The notes beneath the pieces are model-generated. The model was not told the DNA's origin and ran no database searches. It was given only the letters and a program-made list of their open reading frames with translations. Shown piece after piece: positions 21,776 to 30,797 of a stretch of 64,000 nt of DNA (its first letter is position 1; each line of letters begins with the position of its first letter). Origin of the DNA: Pyropia yezoensis (taxonomy: Eukaryota; Rhodophyta; Bangiophyceae; Bangiales; Bangiaceae). Where the stretch lies: contig CM020618.1 in NCBI GenBank assembly GCA_009829735.1, forward strand, positions 21,623,346 to 21,687,345. The letters run 5' to 3'. A program made the position numbers and the translations under genes.

Positions 21776-22190
21776 AGGAGGCGAGGACGCAGCTGAGCGA
21801 AGTTCAGGACAGCCAGAGCTTAGGAAAGACAAAACGGCAGGTGGAGCATTTACCACGCCAACCAAGCCCTCAAGGCACACCCCACGCGTGGTGACACACA
21901 GGCCCCACTTAATGGCGCCAACAAAAAGCAGACAGACGGCGCCAACATAAAGCAGACCAACGACAAGTGGCGTAGAATCAAGCACGCAAAGGAAAAAAAC
22001 ATTTGTCAGGCAACCGTGGGTACGTGCACACGAACAACAGACACAGCAGATGCAAGCCAAAACGAGCAGTGCCACAAAAAAAAAAAAGCACACATCACAT
22101 GTACAAGTCATCGTCGTCCTCCTCATCCTCCAACTCCTTCACCGACATAATGAACGGGTCAAACTCGTCCTCATCACCGTCCACGTTGTC

Positions 22191-23303
22191 TTACTCCCCC
22201 ACATCGTCGTCCTGCTCAGAATCTGCCACAGAGGGCTCGGGGGACGGCGTAGTGGAACGATAAACGGGCATGCGCTTCGGCCCTTTGCCCTTCTGGCTGA
22301 CAAAGCCTCCGGCAGCGGCGGCAAACTGCAGCTGCTTGGTGATCTGCGCCCGTCGGCCGACGGATAGAAGGGCGGCCGCAGAGCGGCCACCCGCGGAGCG
22401 GCCACCCGCAGGGGCCACCACGTCCCGCAGAGGTGGGGCGGGCGTCACCGGTGTCGCTGCCGCTGACACCCCAGTCGCCCTGCGTGGACCGGTGCCGCGC
22501 TGCCCCGGAGTCCCTGAGGACCCCTCCGTGGGCACATCCGCCAATGGAGGCCACTCCATCGGTACAGGTGCCAGCAGCGGGGACGGCGGTGGCTGCAGCG
22601 GAGGCCACTCCATAGGCACAGGTGCCCGAGGTGGGGACGGCGGTGGCTGCTGGCTCTCCCAGGACGCCGGAGAGTTTGGCAAAGTGGGTGGGTGAGGTCC
22701 AGGGGGGGGGGCTGCAGGGGCGGCCGCGGCCCCGGCGGCCGCTGATGAGCGGCCGTCCGAGGGCCGTGAGCCCGCACCAGCCGCGACAGCGCCGGAGGCC
22801 GCGGCTTCGCCAGCAGCCGCGGCCCCCGGCTCGTCATCTGTCGCGGTCATGGCGGCGACCGCCCCGCCCCCCGCCCCCCCCGCCACCGGGCCCCCCGCCC
22901 CCCCCACCGCCGCCCCGCCGTCCCCCGCGACTGTCGGAGCCGCGGCCGCTGGAGCGGCCGCCTCCTCTCCCGGCCCTCCACCAGCATCTGCGGCACCCTC
23001 GCCGCTGCTGGACGCCCCCGCAGGTGCCGGTGCGTTGGCGGCCATGTGCTGTGAGATGAGCGCATCGGCGCGCCGGGCTAAAAACGCGCAGAAGCGCGGC
23101 ACGTCCCGAATGCCGGGGGCCGACAGTGCCGCAATCAGGTTCCTGTCCGCAGTGGCCCCCGCAATGACCTTCAGCGCTGCAGTGTTGGCGCTACTCTCCT
23201 TCGCCATGGCAGCGTCGCGCGCGCGCGCGGCCATCTGCTCCAAAGTAGACTGGGTGCCCAGGGGGCGGTCAGCGAAAGTGCCAGGGCGCCGACGCTTGCC
23301 ACG
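22191..23303 (-). pseudogene. Myb/SANT-like accessory gene of HARB2, 3-prime part
   Basis: C-terminal ~370 codons of the second HARB2 gene, cut off from its 5-prime part by the chromovirus. It starts with K-R-R-R-P-G-T-F-A-D-R-P-L-G-T-Q, the Arg-Pro-Leu-Gly motif also seen in the HARB1 protein, then helical Ala/Arg-rich sequence. Long Ala/Gly/Pro repeats follow and the end is acidic (D-S-E-Q-D-D-D-V-G-E). Dropping the insertion plus one CCACG copy (4463 bp) brings this frame into register with the N-terminal part at 27767. No other break is visible. Confidence 0.78.
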
Positions 23304-23414
23304 TGTGGCAAAAACCACAAGCACACACGGCACCCAAGTTGGGGCGGTGTGCCAGGGCTGCCTCCCGTGTCGGGGGAACCGGAAGAAGTGCAAGTCGCAC
23401 ACACTCTGTCCCTG
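23304..23414 (-). repeat. Inverted LTR fragment forming the left end
   Basis: Reverse complement of the last ~109-111 nt of the LTR at 27293-27761, with no mismatch seen. The junction to integrase sequence falls at CCCTG, which is shared by both partners (microhomology). Confidence 0.9.
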
Positions 23415-24899
23415 GACGAGGTGGTGAAGGCCCAGGCCGAGGATCCCTTCTGCAAGTCGCAGAGGGATATACTGGATACGGTGGTTGAGACGCGCTTCTT
23501 TCTGGGAGACGATGGCCTCCTCATGAGGAGGGGGGTATTCCAGGGGACCGAACAACTTGTCGTCCCCGCATCCCTCAAGGACAGTATCCTTGAGAGGGAG
23601 CACAACGCTCCCACGGGTGGACACCTGGGGTCTAGTAAACTGTACCAGACCCTGAGGACCAGGTACTACTGGCCGTCCATGGTGGTGGACATCTACAGTT
23701 GGGTGGCTGCCTGCACAAGTTGTGCACAGAATCATCTGATGGAACGGCGGCCTAGTACGGCTATGCTATTGTTCCCGGCCAAGGAGCCCTTCGCCGCGTT
23801 GGCGATGGACATCCTTCGGCCACTGCCCGTGACCGAGGAGGGCAACCAGTACCTCCTGGTCATCTGTGACCGCTTCACGAAACTTACGCGAGCGATCCCA
23901 CTGGCAGAGATCACGGCCATGTCGGTCGTGTCAGCCTTCCTAGATCACTGGGCTGCCGCGTATGGCATCCCAGATAGTACACTATCGGACAATGGACCGC
24001 AATTTGCGTCCGTACTGTTTCAGGGAGTGCTGGATATGTTGGGGGTTAAGGCAAACTATGCCACCCCCTACCACCCACAAACTAATGGGCAGGTGGAGCG
24101 CTTCAACAAAACTATTGTTAGGCAGCTGCGCCACTATGTGAGTGAGCACGTGAAGACGTGGGATCAATATATTTCTATCCTTACTACTGCCTACAATTCG
24201 CAGGTTCACTCATCTACAGGGGAAGTACCCCTCGCTTTTGTGACCCCCCGTCGCGTGCGGTCTATTGCCGTGCGGCGGTCGCTCCCAACTAGGGAGGATG
24301 GTGGCAGTACGCCTACTCCTACTGAGAGTAAGGCGGAGTTCGCCGCTAGGCTTGAAAACCTCATCCCTAAAGTCAGGGCTGAGATGGACAAAGCACAAAA
24401 GCGCTACAAGCGTACCTTTGACAAAAAGGTGCGCAATGCTAAACATGTCCCCGAGCAGGGTGACTGGGTGCTGGTACACTCGCACACCCCAACTGGGGGT
24501 AAGCTGGTATTCCAGACGAAGGGACCGTACCAGGTCCTTCGTACTGATGGGCGGCGCTTCACCATCGAAAGTGACGATGGGGTCCGCACAGTGAACGGAC
24601 AGGACGTGGTCAAAGTTGCACCACCGCCTGCAGGCGACCCAGCTTGGGCACGTGCGTTGGAGTCGTGGCGCCTCCCCTCACTGCCTGCGGCCAAACAGGG
24701 CCCGCAGGAGTACGTGTTCGATAAGTTCATCGACCACGGATGGGATGAAGACACTGACCGCCTCATGTTGAGGGTGCGTTGGTTTGGCTACAAAGCCAAG
24801 GATGATACGTGGGAGTATGTGGAGGACCTTCCCGCTGAGAAGGTCCGGGCGTACTGTGCCCGGAATGAGATAGACCCTAACAGCCCTCCCTCAACGTGA
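23415..24899 (+). CDS. Chromovirus integrase with chromodomain (5-prime truncated pol)
   Basis: Open frame of ~494 codons to the stop at 24899; it has no own start because upstream pol is missing. Order: H2C2 zinc domain (E-H-N-A-P-T-G-G-H ... C-T-S-C), integrase core with D in A-M-D-I-L, D in S-D-N-G-P-Q-F and E in G-Q-V-E-R-F spaced D-35-E, then a C-terminal extension and a chromodomain near the end (L-R-V-R-W-F-G-Y, D-T-W-E-Y-V). Chromodomain integrases steer gypsy elements to marked chromatin. The frame is intact, but without RT the element cannot copy itself; it could only move with help from full copies such as the one at 60906. Confidence 0.92.
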   Translation, partial: DEVVKAQAEDPFCKSQRDILDTVVETRFFLGDDGLLMRRGVFQGTEQLVVPASLKDSILEREHNAPTGGHLGSSKLYQTLRTRYYWPSMVVDIYSWVAACTSCAQNHLMERRPSTAMLLFPAKEPFAALAMDILRPLPVTEEGNQYLLVICDRFTKLTRAIPLAEITAMSVVSAFLDHWAAAYGIPDSTLSDNGPQFASVLFQGVLDMLGVKANYATPYHPQTNGQVERFNKTIVRQLRHYVSEHVKTWDQYISILTTAYNSQVHSSTGEVPLAFVTPRRVRSIAVRRSLPTREDGGSTPTPTESKAEFAARLENLIPKVRAEMDKAQKRYKRTFDKKVRNAKHVPEQGDWVLVHSHTPTGGKLVFQTKGPYQVLRTDGRRFTIESDDGVRTVNGQDVVKVAPPPAGDPAWARALESWRLPSLPAAKQGPQEYVFDKFIDHGWDEDTDRLMLRVRWFGYKAKDDTWEYVEDLPAEKVRAYCARNEIDPNSPPST

Positions 24900-25010
24900 G
24901 GGAAGGCCGAGCAACAGTGCCACGAGAGTGCTTCAAGTCGAAGTGGTACGCAGAGTGGCTTTTAACTACAGCCCTAACCCTCACACTCTCACAACAAAGG
25001 CAGCTGCCAA

Positions 25011-26954
25011 CTAGGCACGCATGCTAGACTCTCCCACTCCACGGCCCTCGCCCTCACGTGGAGGCGAGCGGCGAGACCCACGCCGATAACGGTCTCCACT
25101 CGTTGGAGGGGGCGGCGGCTCCAAGTCGGAACCGTCGCGCCCCTCACGGTCGCGCAAGTGGCGCCGACCGTGGCCACTCTTCTGCCTGGTCTTGCGCGCA
25201 AGTTTGCGACGCAGACGCTGGACAGACTCCGTCTCCGACGGGGTAGAGGACTCCGAGACGGAGTAAGACAACTCGTCTTCCGACACGGAGGGAGAGCGCC
25301 GAGAGTGTCGGCGACGACGGCGAGGAGGCGAGTATGCTCGGCTCGCGCGACGTTTGCCACGCCCAAGTGGGGCTGGCTGGGGCATAATAGCCCCAATACG
25401 AGCCAACTCGGCTGTCATAAACTCCGCCACCGACTCGCAACTCGCGGTCGCTACTGCAGTACGAACGCGCTCCTCAAGTTGAGGAGTCTCGGAACTCTGT
25501 AGGGTTGCGGTCGACGCGGCCAACCAGGAAATGGTGCGCACCAACGTGGTGATCATCATCTCTGAGGTTAGAGGCGTGGGCGGCAACACCAACTTGGGGT
25601 ATACCGTCAGGAGGGTGGCCCCCAAGTTGGGGGACACCGAGGTGGAAGACTCCACGGCCACGCTGATCGGGATGTTCCCGTGAGGTTGGAAAGGAACAGG
25701 AGGAAGCGGAGGGGCCCGCCGAGGTGGCGGTACCCGGGTGAAACTGCGACCCCGACTTGGGGCTCCCGCAGTGGGTTGAGTCATGTGGTCATCATAGGAC
25801 GGCACGGCCATAACTATGGGCTTGTCCGGGGGTGGCGCAGTGTGGCGATCCACCCCCGGGGCATACGGGTAGTCCCCGATGCCCAACCCCTCTCGTAGGA
25901 CCACACGGCCGTCGTGAAGTTCACGAGCGACCCACACGAACTGGCGAAGTGCGCCATCGTCCTTGGGCCCACGAGTGGGGCGGCGCAACTTGTGCTCAAT
26001 GCTCTCCCACTCGATAAACTTGTGGAGGCGGAGCATCTCCTCAAGTAGAGTGAGTTGTCCTGAGGAGCACCCCTCAGCAACTAGCTGAGGGGTGAGCTGT
26101 TCCAAACCTTGGATAAGCCGGAGGGGAAGATGCCAGAGCATCCCCCGCCGCTGAACACAGGACACCCAGGTCGACATGACCTCGAGGAGCCACTGGGTGG
26201 CCAACATGGCCCACACCAGGTGATCAGGGGCAGCCGTCAACATGACGGAGCCGAAGTGGTCAAGCAACCGGGGCAACAACGCCGGGAACCCGTAGGGGAC
26301 CTCAACTTGAGGCCACCACTCGGGCTTCTTCGGATAGTACTGCTCCTTACTGGCAGCAGACTGTTGAGGAAACTCAAGTTGAGCCGAGGTCACCAAGTAG
26401 GGACCTCGCCGGAAGTCTTTCTCCATCCGCACATCAAAGTGATGAGTGTGCGGATCGGCCTCGTGGAGGTACGGTGGGCGAGTTGCCACAGCGTCCCACG
26501 TGAAGGTCGGCAAGTCGCCGGGACCCGGGATAGTTCCCCCGCGGTCCACCATGGCCTTGGCACGTTGGACGTCTTCAACCTCCTCGTCGTCCAGGAAGGC
26601 AAACTGGTCCGTCCTGAAGCCGGCCGGGAACCCGACCCTACGGGGACACTTCTCCCGTAGGCGGTCCCATACCCGGCCCATCGCTGCGCCAAGTCGGCCA
26701 CAGCGAAGAACAGTCAACCCCTCCTCATAAAGAGGCCAAGCGGGGTAAAACCACCGCCCCAAGGCCTCACGCGGGACAACTTGTCCCGCCTCCGGGGGAG
26801 ACCCCGCCGTCAACCCAAAGCCGGGTGACGCGGGAGTCCCATCCCCCGGAGCGATCGCGGAGCCCCCGCCGGAAGTCCCGGCGGGTGCTGCACCGTAGGA
26901 GGTGTCCTCCATGCGCTCGTCAAGAGAGTCCGTCTCCACTCCCGGAGTCGCCAT
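25011..26954 (-). CDS. Antisense ORF between pol and 3-prime LTR (unknown function)
   Basis: Minus-strand ORF of 647 aa from ATG 26954, between the integrase stop (24899) and the polypurine tract. It reads like a real protein. Residues ~70-330 are rich in Trp, Tyr, Phe and Leu with helical spacing (L-V-W-A-M-L-A-T-Q-W-L-L, L-L-E-E-M-L-R-L-H-K-F-I-E-W-E), a Pro-rich stretch follows, and the last ~110 residues are RS/RE-rich. No known domain; not an envelope protein, as I see no signal peptide or membrane anchor. Antisense genes in this position are known in some plant gypsy elements, though I do not claim homology. The RS tail hints at RNA or nuclear binding (inference). Confidence 0.68.
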   Translation of the reverse strand: MATPGVETDSLDERMEDTSYGAAPAGTSGGGSAIAPGDGTPASPGFGLTAGSPPEAGQVVPREALGRWFYPAWPLYEEGLTVLRCGRLGAAMGRVWDRLREKCPRRVGFPAGFRTDQFAFLDDEEVEDVQRAKAMVDRGGTIPGPGDLPTFTWDAVATRPPYLHEADPHTHHFDVRMEKDFRRGPYLVTSAQLEFPQQSAASKEQYYPKKPEWWPQVEVPYGFPALLPRLLDHFGSVMLTAAPDHLVWAMLATQWLLEVMSTWVSCVQRRGMLWHLPLRLIQGLEQLTPQLVAEGCSSGQLTLLEEMLRLHKFIEWESIEHKLRRPTRGPKDDGALRQFVWVARELHDGRVVLREGLGIGDYPYAPGVDRHTAPPPDKPIVMAVPSYDDHMTQPTAGAPSRGRSFTRVPPPRRAPPLPPVPFQPHGNIPISVAVESSTSVSPNLGATLLTVYPKLVLPPTPLTSEMMITTLVRTISWLAASTATLQSSETPQLEERVRTAVATASCESVAEFMTAELARIGAIMPQPAPLGRGKRRASRAYSPPRRRRRHSRRSPSVSEDELSYSVSESSTPSETESVQRLRRKLARKTRQKSGHGRRHLRDREGRDGSDLEPPPPPTSGDRYRRGSRRSPPREGEGRGVGESSMRA

Positions 26955-27280
26955 GGCTCTCCCCAAGTTGGGGAGAGACGCTCTGGCTATCGCAGCACGA
27001 GACCCGCCTCGAGTTGAGGGGGACTCGGATCGTGGGTATACGGGTGGCCTCCCCAGCGTGGGGCGGCCCAGTGGAAGGTGAAGGGGAGGTGGTGGTGATG
27101 GTGAAGTGTGAACTGAAGAGAGCAAGCTGCCGAGTGGGCAAGCTTGAGGAGAGGGGCGGTCAACGTGACCGCCTCCACATCCGTGTTACGTACTCGATGG
27201 GGGACAGCAAGTCGCGCCCCCAACGCCGAGACGTGCGTTTACGCACCCCCTCACAGGGCCGACCGGGTCGGTCGGAACTG

Positions 27281-27292
27281 AGGAGAGGGGAG
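27281..27292 (+). other. Polypurine tract
   Basis: AGGAGAGGGGAG directly before the LTR, the usual plus-strand primer site of LTR retroelements. Confidence 0.75.
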
Positions 27293-27761
27293 TGTGGCAG
27301 TATTGACCCCCAGGTAGGGGGGCAACACGTGCCATGCAAGGGGCGGCAGGCCACTAGCCTGATCCGTTCCTCCCCCTGCATTTGGGTCCATATTCCCTAA
27401 GTTTGGGATAGTTAGCTTAGTAGTAAATCCAACTTGGATTTGAGGGTTTTCTGCATTTATCGTCTTGAATTTTCGTGTGGCCCGGTGGGCAGGTGCTGGG
27501 GTGGGAGATTCTGAGTGGCGAGATTCTGAGTGGACCCTGGGGGGATAAGGGGAGGGACAGCGGGGCTTGGCCCTGCGTCCCCGTCCCGACCAAGAAACTG
27601 TTGGACCACACACCATCTTCTTGTTTGTCCGTGGGGGGTTTGCCCCACAACAGGGACAGAGTGTGTGCGACTTGCACTTCTTCCGGTTCCCCCGACACGG
27701 GAGGCAGCCCTGGCACACCGCCCCAACTTGGGTGCCGTGTGTGCTTGTGGTTTTTGCCACA
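27293..27761 (+). repeat. 3-prime LTR (469 bp)
   Basis: Begins TGTGGCAGTATTGAC and ends TTTTTGCCACA. Same length as the LTR at 60906-61374 with about a dozen differences by eye. Confidence 0.93.
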
Positions 27762-27766
27762 CCACG

Positions 27767-29104
27767 GGCCAGAGGCGTCGAGTCGCCATCTGCGTCCTGG
27801 GACTCCGTCCCGTCGGCGGCGGTGGCCCCCTCAGCAGAAGCGGCTGCCGACCCACTGGCCGATCCCCCAACAGAGGAAGGGGCCGCCCCGGCGGCACCCG
27901 CGGCCGACCTCGCGGCCGCGGCGGCGGGGCGCTCGGAGCGCCGCGCCGCCATCGCGGCAGAAGCCGCGGCGCCGCTGTACTTGTCTGACTCGCGCAAAAC
28001 ACGCCACGCCGGTAGCCAGTGGATTGCCCTGGACTCCAACGACTTGAGGGCCAGGTTGGGGACGTACTTCCCGGCCCTCATTGCCTCGTAGATGTCGCGC
28101 CTCTCAAACTTGGCCATCATGGCCAGCTCCATGTCCTGCTCGGAGGGGTTACCAGGCAGGTTCTTGCTCTCCACGTAGACGCGGGCGCACACCAGGCGCA
28201 TGACCTTCTCCGACAGCTTCTGGTAGTACCGCTGGACGCCCGTAGACTCGCGAATGACGCGCAGATGAGGGCCGCGCCCCACCCCCACGTGAGCGGCCCT
28301 CATGCGGGCCATGCGCCGCTGGAAGTTGGCCGTCACTACCGCAAAGAACTCCTTCCCCTTCTGGTCCGTCCCCACCACAGCGTCCTCCGACTCCTCGAGC
28401 CACGCATTGCTCAGCTGTACGCGCTCGACGTCGGAGTAGGGGATCCCGTGGGTGTGGACGCGAGCTCCCAATCCAGGTCCGCCATCGCCCGCAGCCGTTC
28501 CGCCTCCGCGGCTTCCGCGGCCGCTCTCGTCGCGGCCACGACCGCGGCCTCGAGACCCCCCCGGACCAACGGCGGGGCCAGCACTGCCGGCCCCGCCCCC
28601 CCCGCCGGCACCACCTCCCCCGACGGCGGCTCCGGCGGCGGCGACGCCGGCGGCGACACGGGCGGCGACACCGGCGGCGACACCAGCGGCGCCGGCTGCT
28701 GCGGCTCCTCGGCCCCTCTGGGGGTGGGGGCCGCCAACGCCACGACGGGCGCCTCCTCCCGATCGTCGCCGTGCACGGGCCCCGGCCGCTGTGGCTGCGG
28801 CCTCTTCGTCCTCGTCCCCGTCGCCGTCGGTGACTGCATCGTCGTACCAGGTAGAGCTGGGGCGGCCGCCTGTTGGTGGTGGCCGACCGCCTCTGGCGCG
28901 GGCGCGGCCACCGCGGGATGGCCGGTCGTAGTTGCCTGCGTGGCGTCGGCGGCCGCGCCCGGTGGCGGCCCCACTGCCGGTGGACGTTGCCCCGCTGTCC
29001 GGGCTGCCGGCGCGAGGGTCCCCGCCAGCACCGCCGGCACTGCCGGCACCGCCGGCGTGCCCCCCTCCTCTCGACTGTCCTCCAAAGAAGGGGGAAGAGG
29101 ACAT
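27767..29104 (-). pseudogene. Myb/SANT-like accessory gene of HARB2, 5-prime part
   Basis: N-terminal ~446 codons from ATG 29104 (the frame is open to 29257 without another ATG). A Gly/Arg-rich low-complexity N-terminus is followed from about residue 215 by the Myb/SANT-like region: Y-S-D-V-E-R-V-Q-L-S-N-A-W-L-E-E-S, G-K-E-F-F-A-V-V, R-E-S-T-G-V-Q-R-Y-Y and W-L-P-A-W-R-V-L-R-E-S-D-K-Y-S-G. The last motif lines up with W-Q-P-C-W-Q-V-L-R...K-W-S-G of HARB1. It ends at the chromovirus; reading on would add antisense LTR sequence. The first Trp of the usual W-T-x-x-E start is Y-S here. Confidence 0.8.
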
Positions 29105-29429
29105 GGCGGACCCGTCGCGGGTGTTGCTGCTGCTGCTGCTGCTGCCGGTGACCCCGGCAGCAATGGGCGATCTTGCGCGCCGCGATCCGTGAGCCTCTGG
29201 TTCAGTCGCACCGCCCTTGCTCGCGCAGACCACGGGTCGCCACGAGGCGCTGGCCAACTGCTCGAGGATGGCCGCAGTGGTGGGCCGGTGCCGCTCGGCC
29301 CACCCAGGGGAGTCCCTCGCACGCCGCCTCGCGGGGAGCCCTCCGCCGGGCCCGCAGCAGCTCCTCGAGCGCTTGCCTCGAGACGCCTCTCCGACGGCGC
29401 CAATGGCAACGATCTCTGCTGGCCGCTCC

Positions 29430-30797
29430 TCAGCGCGGAAGACGACAGCTGGTTGCTGCCCAGGGCCGCCTCCCCGCTATCTGGGCAGTCGGCGGCCCCT
29501 GCCCAACGCCAATCGACGGCGGCCCATGGACCCGCGGAGTCGTCCGCCCCCCTAGCTGGGTGCTGGGCCACCCGCTCGGTGCAGCCTGGTTGCTGCCAGC
29601 CAGGGGCGGCCGGTGATCCCTGCGAGGGCTGCTCGGCCGCCCTTGCTGCTGCTGCTGCTCGTGGTTGTCCGGCCGGCTCAGCCCCGCCTGGCCGCCGCCA
29701 AAGAGCGGCGGCCCCTCCCAATAGCGGGGACTGGCCGGCCGCCCCTGCTGGTGGGTGTCCGGCCAGCTCGGCCCCGCCTGGCCGCCGCCAAAGAGCGGCG
29801 GCCCCTCCCAAAAGCGGACACTGGTCGGTCGCCCCGGCTGGTGGTCGGCTTCCCGGTTCTGCCTCGCGTGGCCGTCTCCAAACAACGGCGGCGGATCGTC
29901 CCTGCGTGGGCTCGTCGGCCGCCCTTGCTGCTGCTGCTGCGGGTAGTGCTCCCACAGGCTGGGCCCCGCCTGGCCGTCCCCAAACAGCCGCGGCCGATCG
30001 TCCCTGCGTGGGCTCGTCGGCCGCCCTTGCTCCTGCTGCTGCTGCTGGTCTTGCCACCGGCTTGGCCGAGACTGGCCGCCTTTAAACAGCGGTGGCCCCT
30101 CCCAATAGCGGGGACTGCTCGGCCGCTTTTGCTGATGGTGCCACCGGGTCGGTCCCCCCTGGCCCTGGCCGCCGCCGCCAACCAGCGGCGGCCCGTCCCA
30201 GCGAGGAGCGGTTGGCCGCCCCAGATGGACGTTGGTCCACCCGCCCGGCGCCGCCTGGCCGCCGCCGTCGTTCAGCGGCTCTTCTGTCGGTTGGCGCTGG
30301 CGCCCGGTGTCCCACTCCGTCGGTACCGCCCGCCCCGCCGGCGATCGGTCGGCCCAGGGGCCGCCCTGCGGCCCCGTCAGCAGAGGCGGCACGTCCTGCT
30401 TCGGGGGAGTGGCCGCCCAAGGACAGCGACACGTCCAATGGCACAGAGCGTGGTCCAGTTCCGCCCGCTGCGCTCGCCGACACTGCCAGCAGAGACGGCG
30501 GAAGGCCCTCCGCAGCTCCGTCTTCGTCAGGTGCCGCCCGCGGCCTGCCCACCACAGGCTTCCGCGCTCCCCAAACGGTGGCTGAGCTGCCCACGGGCAG
30601 CCGCACCGCCAGTGACAGAGGGGGTACTCCGGCCCCGTGATCTGCGCACGACGACAGCGCGCGCAGAGGGGCCGGAGCCGTCGACGGCGCTGGTCCTTGC
30701 TTATCTGCCGCGCCGGTGGACCCCCGTGGTTCCGCTCCCGCCCCCCCCCCCCTCCGCCACCCCTGTCCCCCCCCGCGTTGCGGGTGGCTGCGCCCAT
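29430..30797 (-). CDS. Repeat protein with two Cys/His motifs, third gene of HARB2
   Basis: 455 aa from ATG 30797. Two copies of one motif, C-x2-C-R-R-A-Q-x9-C-H-W-x-C-x-C-P-W, lie at residues 45-69 and 103-127. All Cys and His spacings are identical, which suggests metal binding; I know no family with this pattern. Residues ~190-430 are seven or eight degenerate ~28-32 aa repeats with G-R-P-T-S-P-R-R-D, P-P-L-F-G-D/G-G-Q-A-G-P-S and Gln runs. It lies 326 bp upstream of, and in the same direction as, the Myb/SANT-like gene, so the two may be co-expressed. HARB1 has a Pro/Trp-rich ORF of equal length here. Function unknown. Confidence 0.6.
   Translation of the reverse strand: MGAATRNAGGDRGGGGGGGRERNHGGPPARQISKDQRRRRLRPLCARCRRAQITGPEYPLCHWRCGCPWAAQPPFGERGSLWWAGRGRHLTKTELRRAFRRLCWQCRRAQRAELDHALCHWTCRCPWAATPPKQDVPPLLTGPQGGPWADRSPAGRAVPTEWDTGRQRQPTEEPLNDGGGQAAPGGWTNVHLGRPTAPRWDGPPLVGGGGQGQGGPTRWHHQQKRPSSPRYWEGPPLFKGGQSRPSRWQDQQQQQEQGRPTSPRRDDRPRLFGDGQAGPSLWEHYPQQQQQGRPTSPRRDDPPPLFGDGHARQNREADHQPGRPTSVRFWEGPPLFGGGQAGPSWPDTHQQGRPASPRYWEGPPLFGGGQAGLSRPDNHEQQQQQGRPSSPRRDHRPPLAGSNQAAPSGWPSTQLGGRTTPRVHGPPSIGVGQGPPTAQIAGRRPWAATSCRLPR

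Larger units (their letters stand above)
23304..27761 (+). mobile_element. Rearranged Ty3/gypsy chromovirus inside HARB2
   Basis: Bounded by 5-bp duplications CCACG (23299-23303 and 27762-27766) and TGTGGCA/TGCCACA ends. The right end is a complete 469-bp LTR. The left end is not an LTR but an inverted 111-bp piece of the LTR 3-prime end, joined straight to integrase sequence; gag, protease, RT and RNase H are missing. Both termini are therefore U5-type ends. The inverted piece is identical to this copy's own LTR and differs from the LTR at 60906. The matching duplication shows it integrated in this shape. Confidence 0.9.

Noticed and set aside
22191-23735. 514-codon minus-strand frame read as one gene
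   Set aside because: Its first ~140 codons are antisense to integrase and the inverted LTR piece; only the part from 23303 belongs to the Myb/SANT-like gene.
28019-30085. 688-codon plus-strand open frame
   Set aside because: Antisense to the Myb/SANT-like gene and the Cys/His repeat ORF, which have real motifs. GC-rich DNA keeps the reverse frame open.
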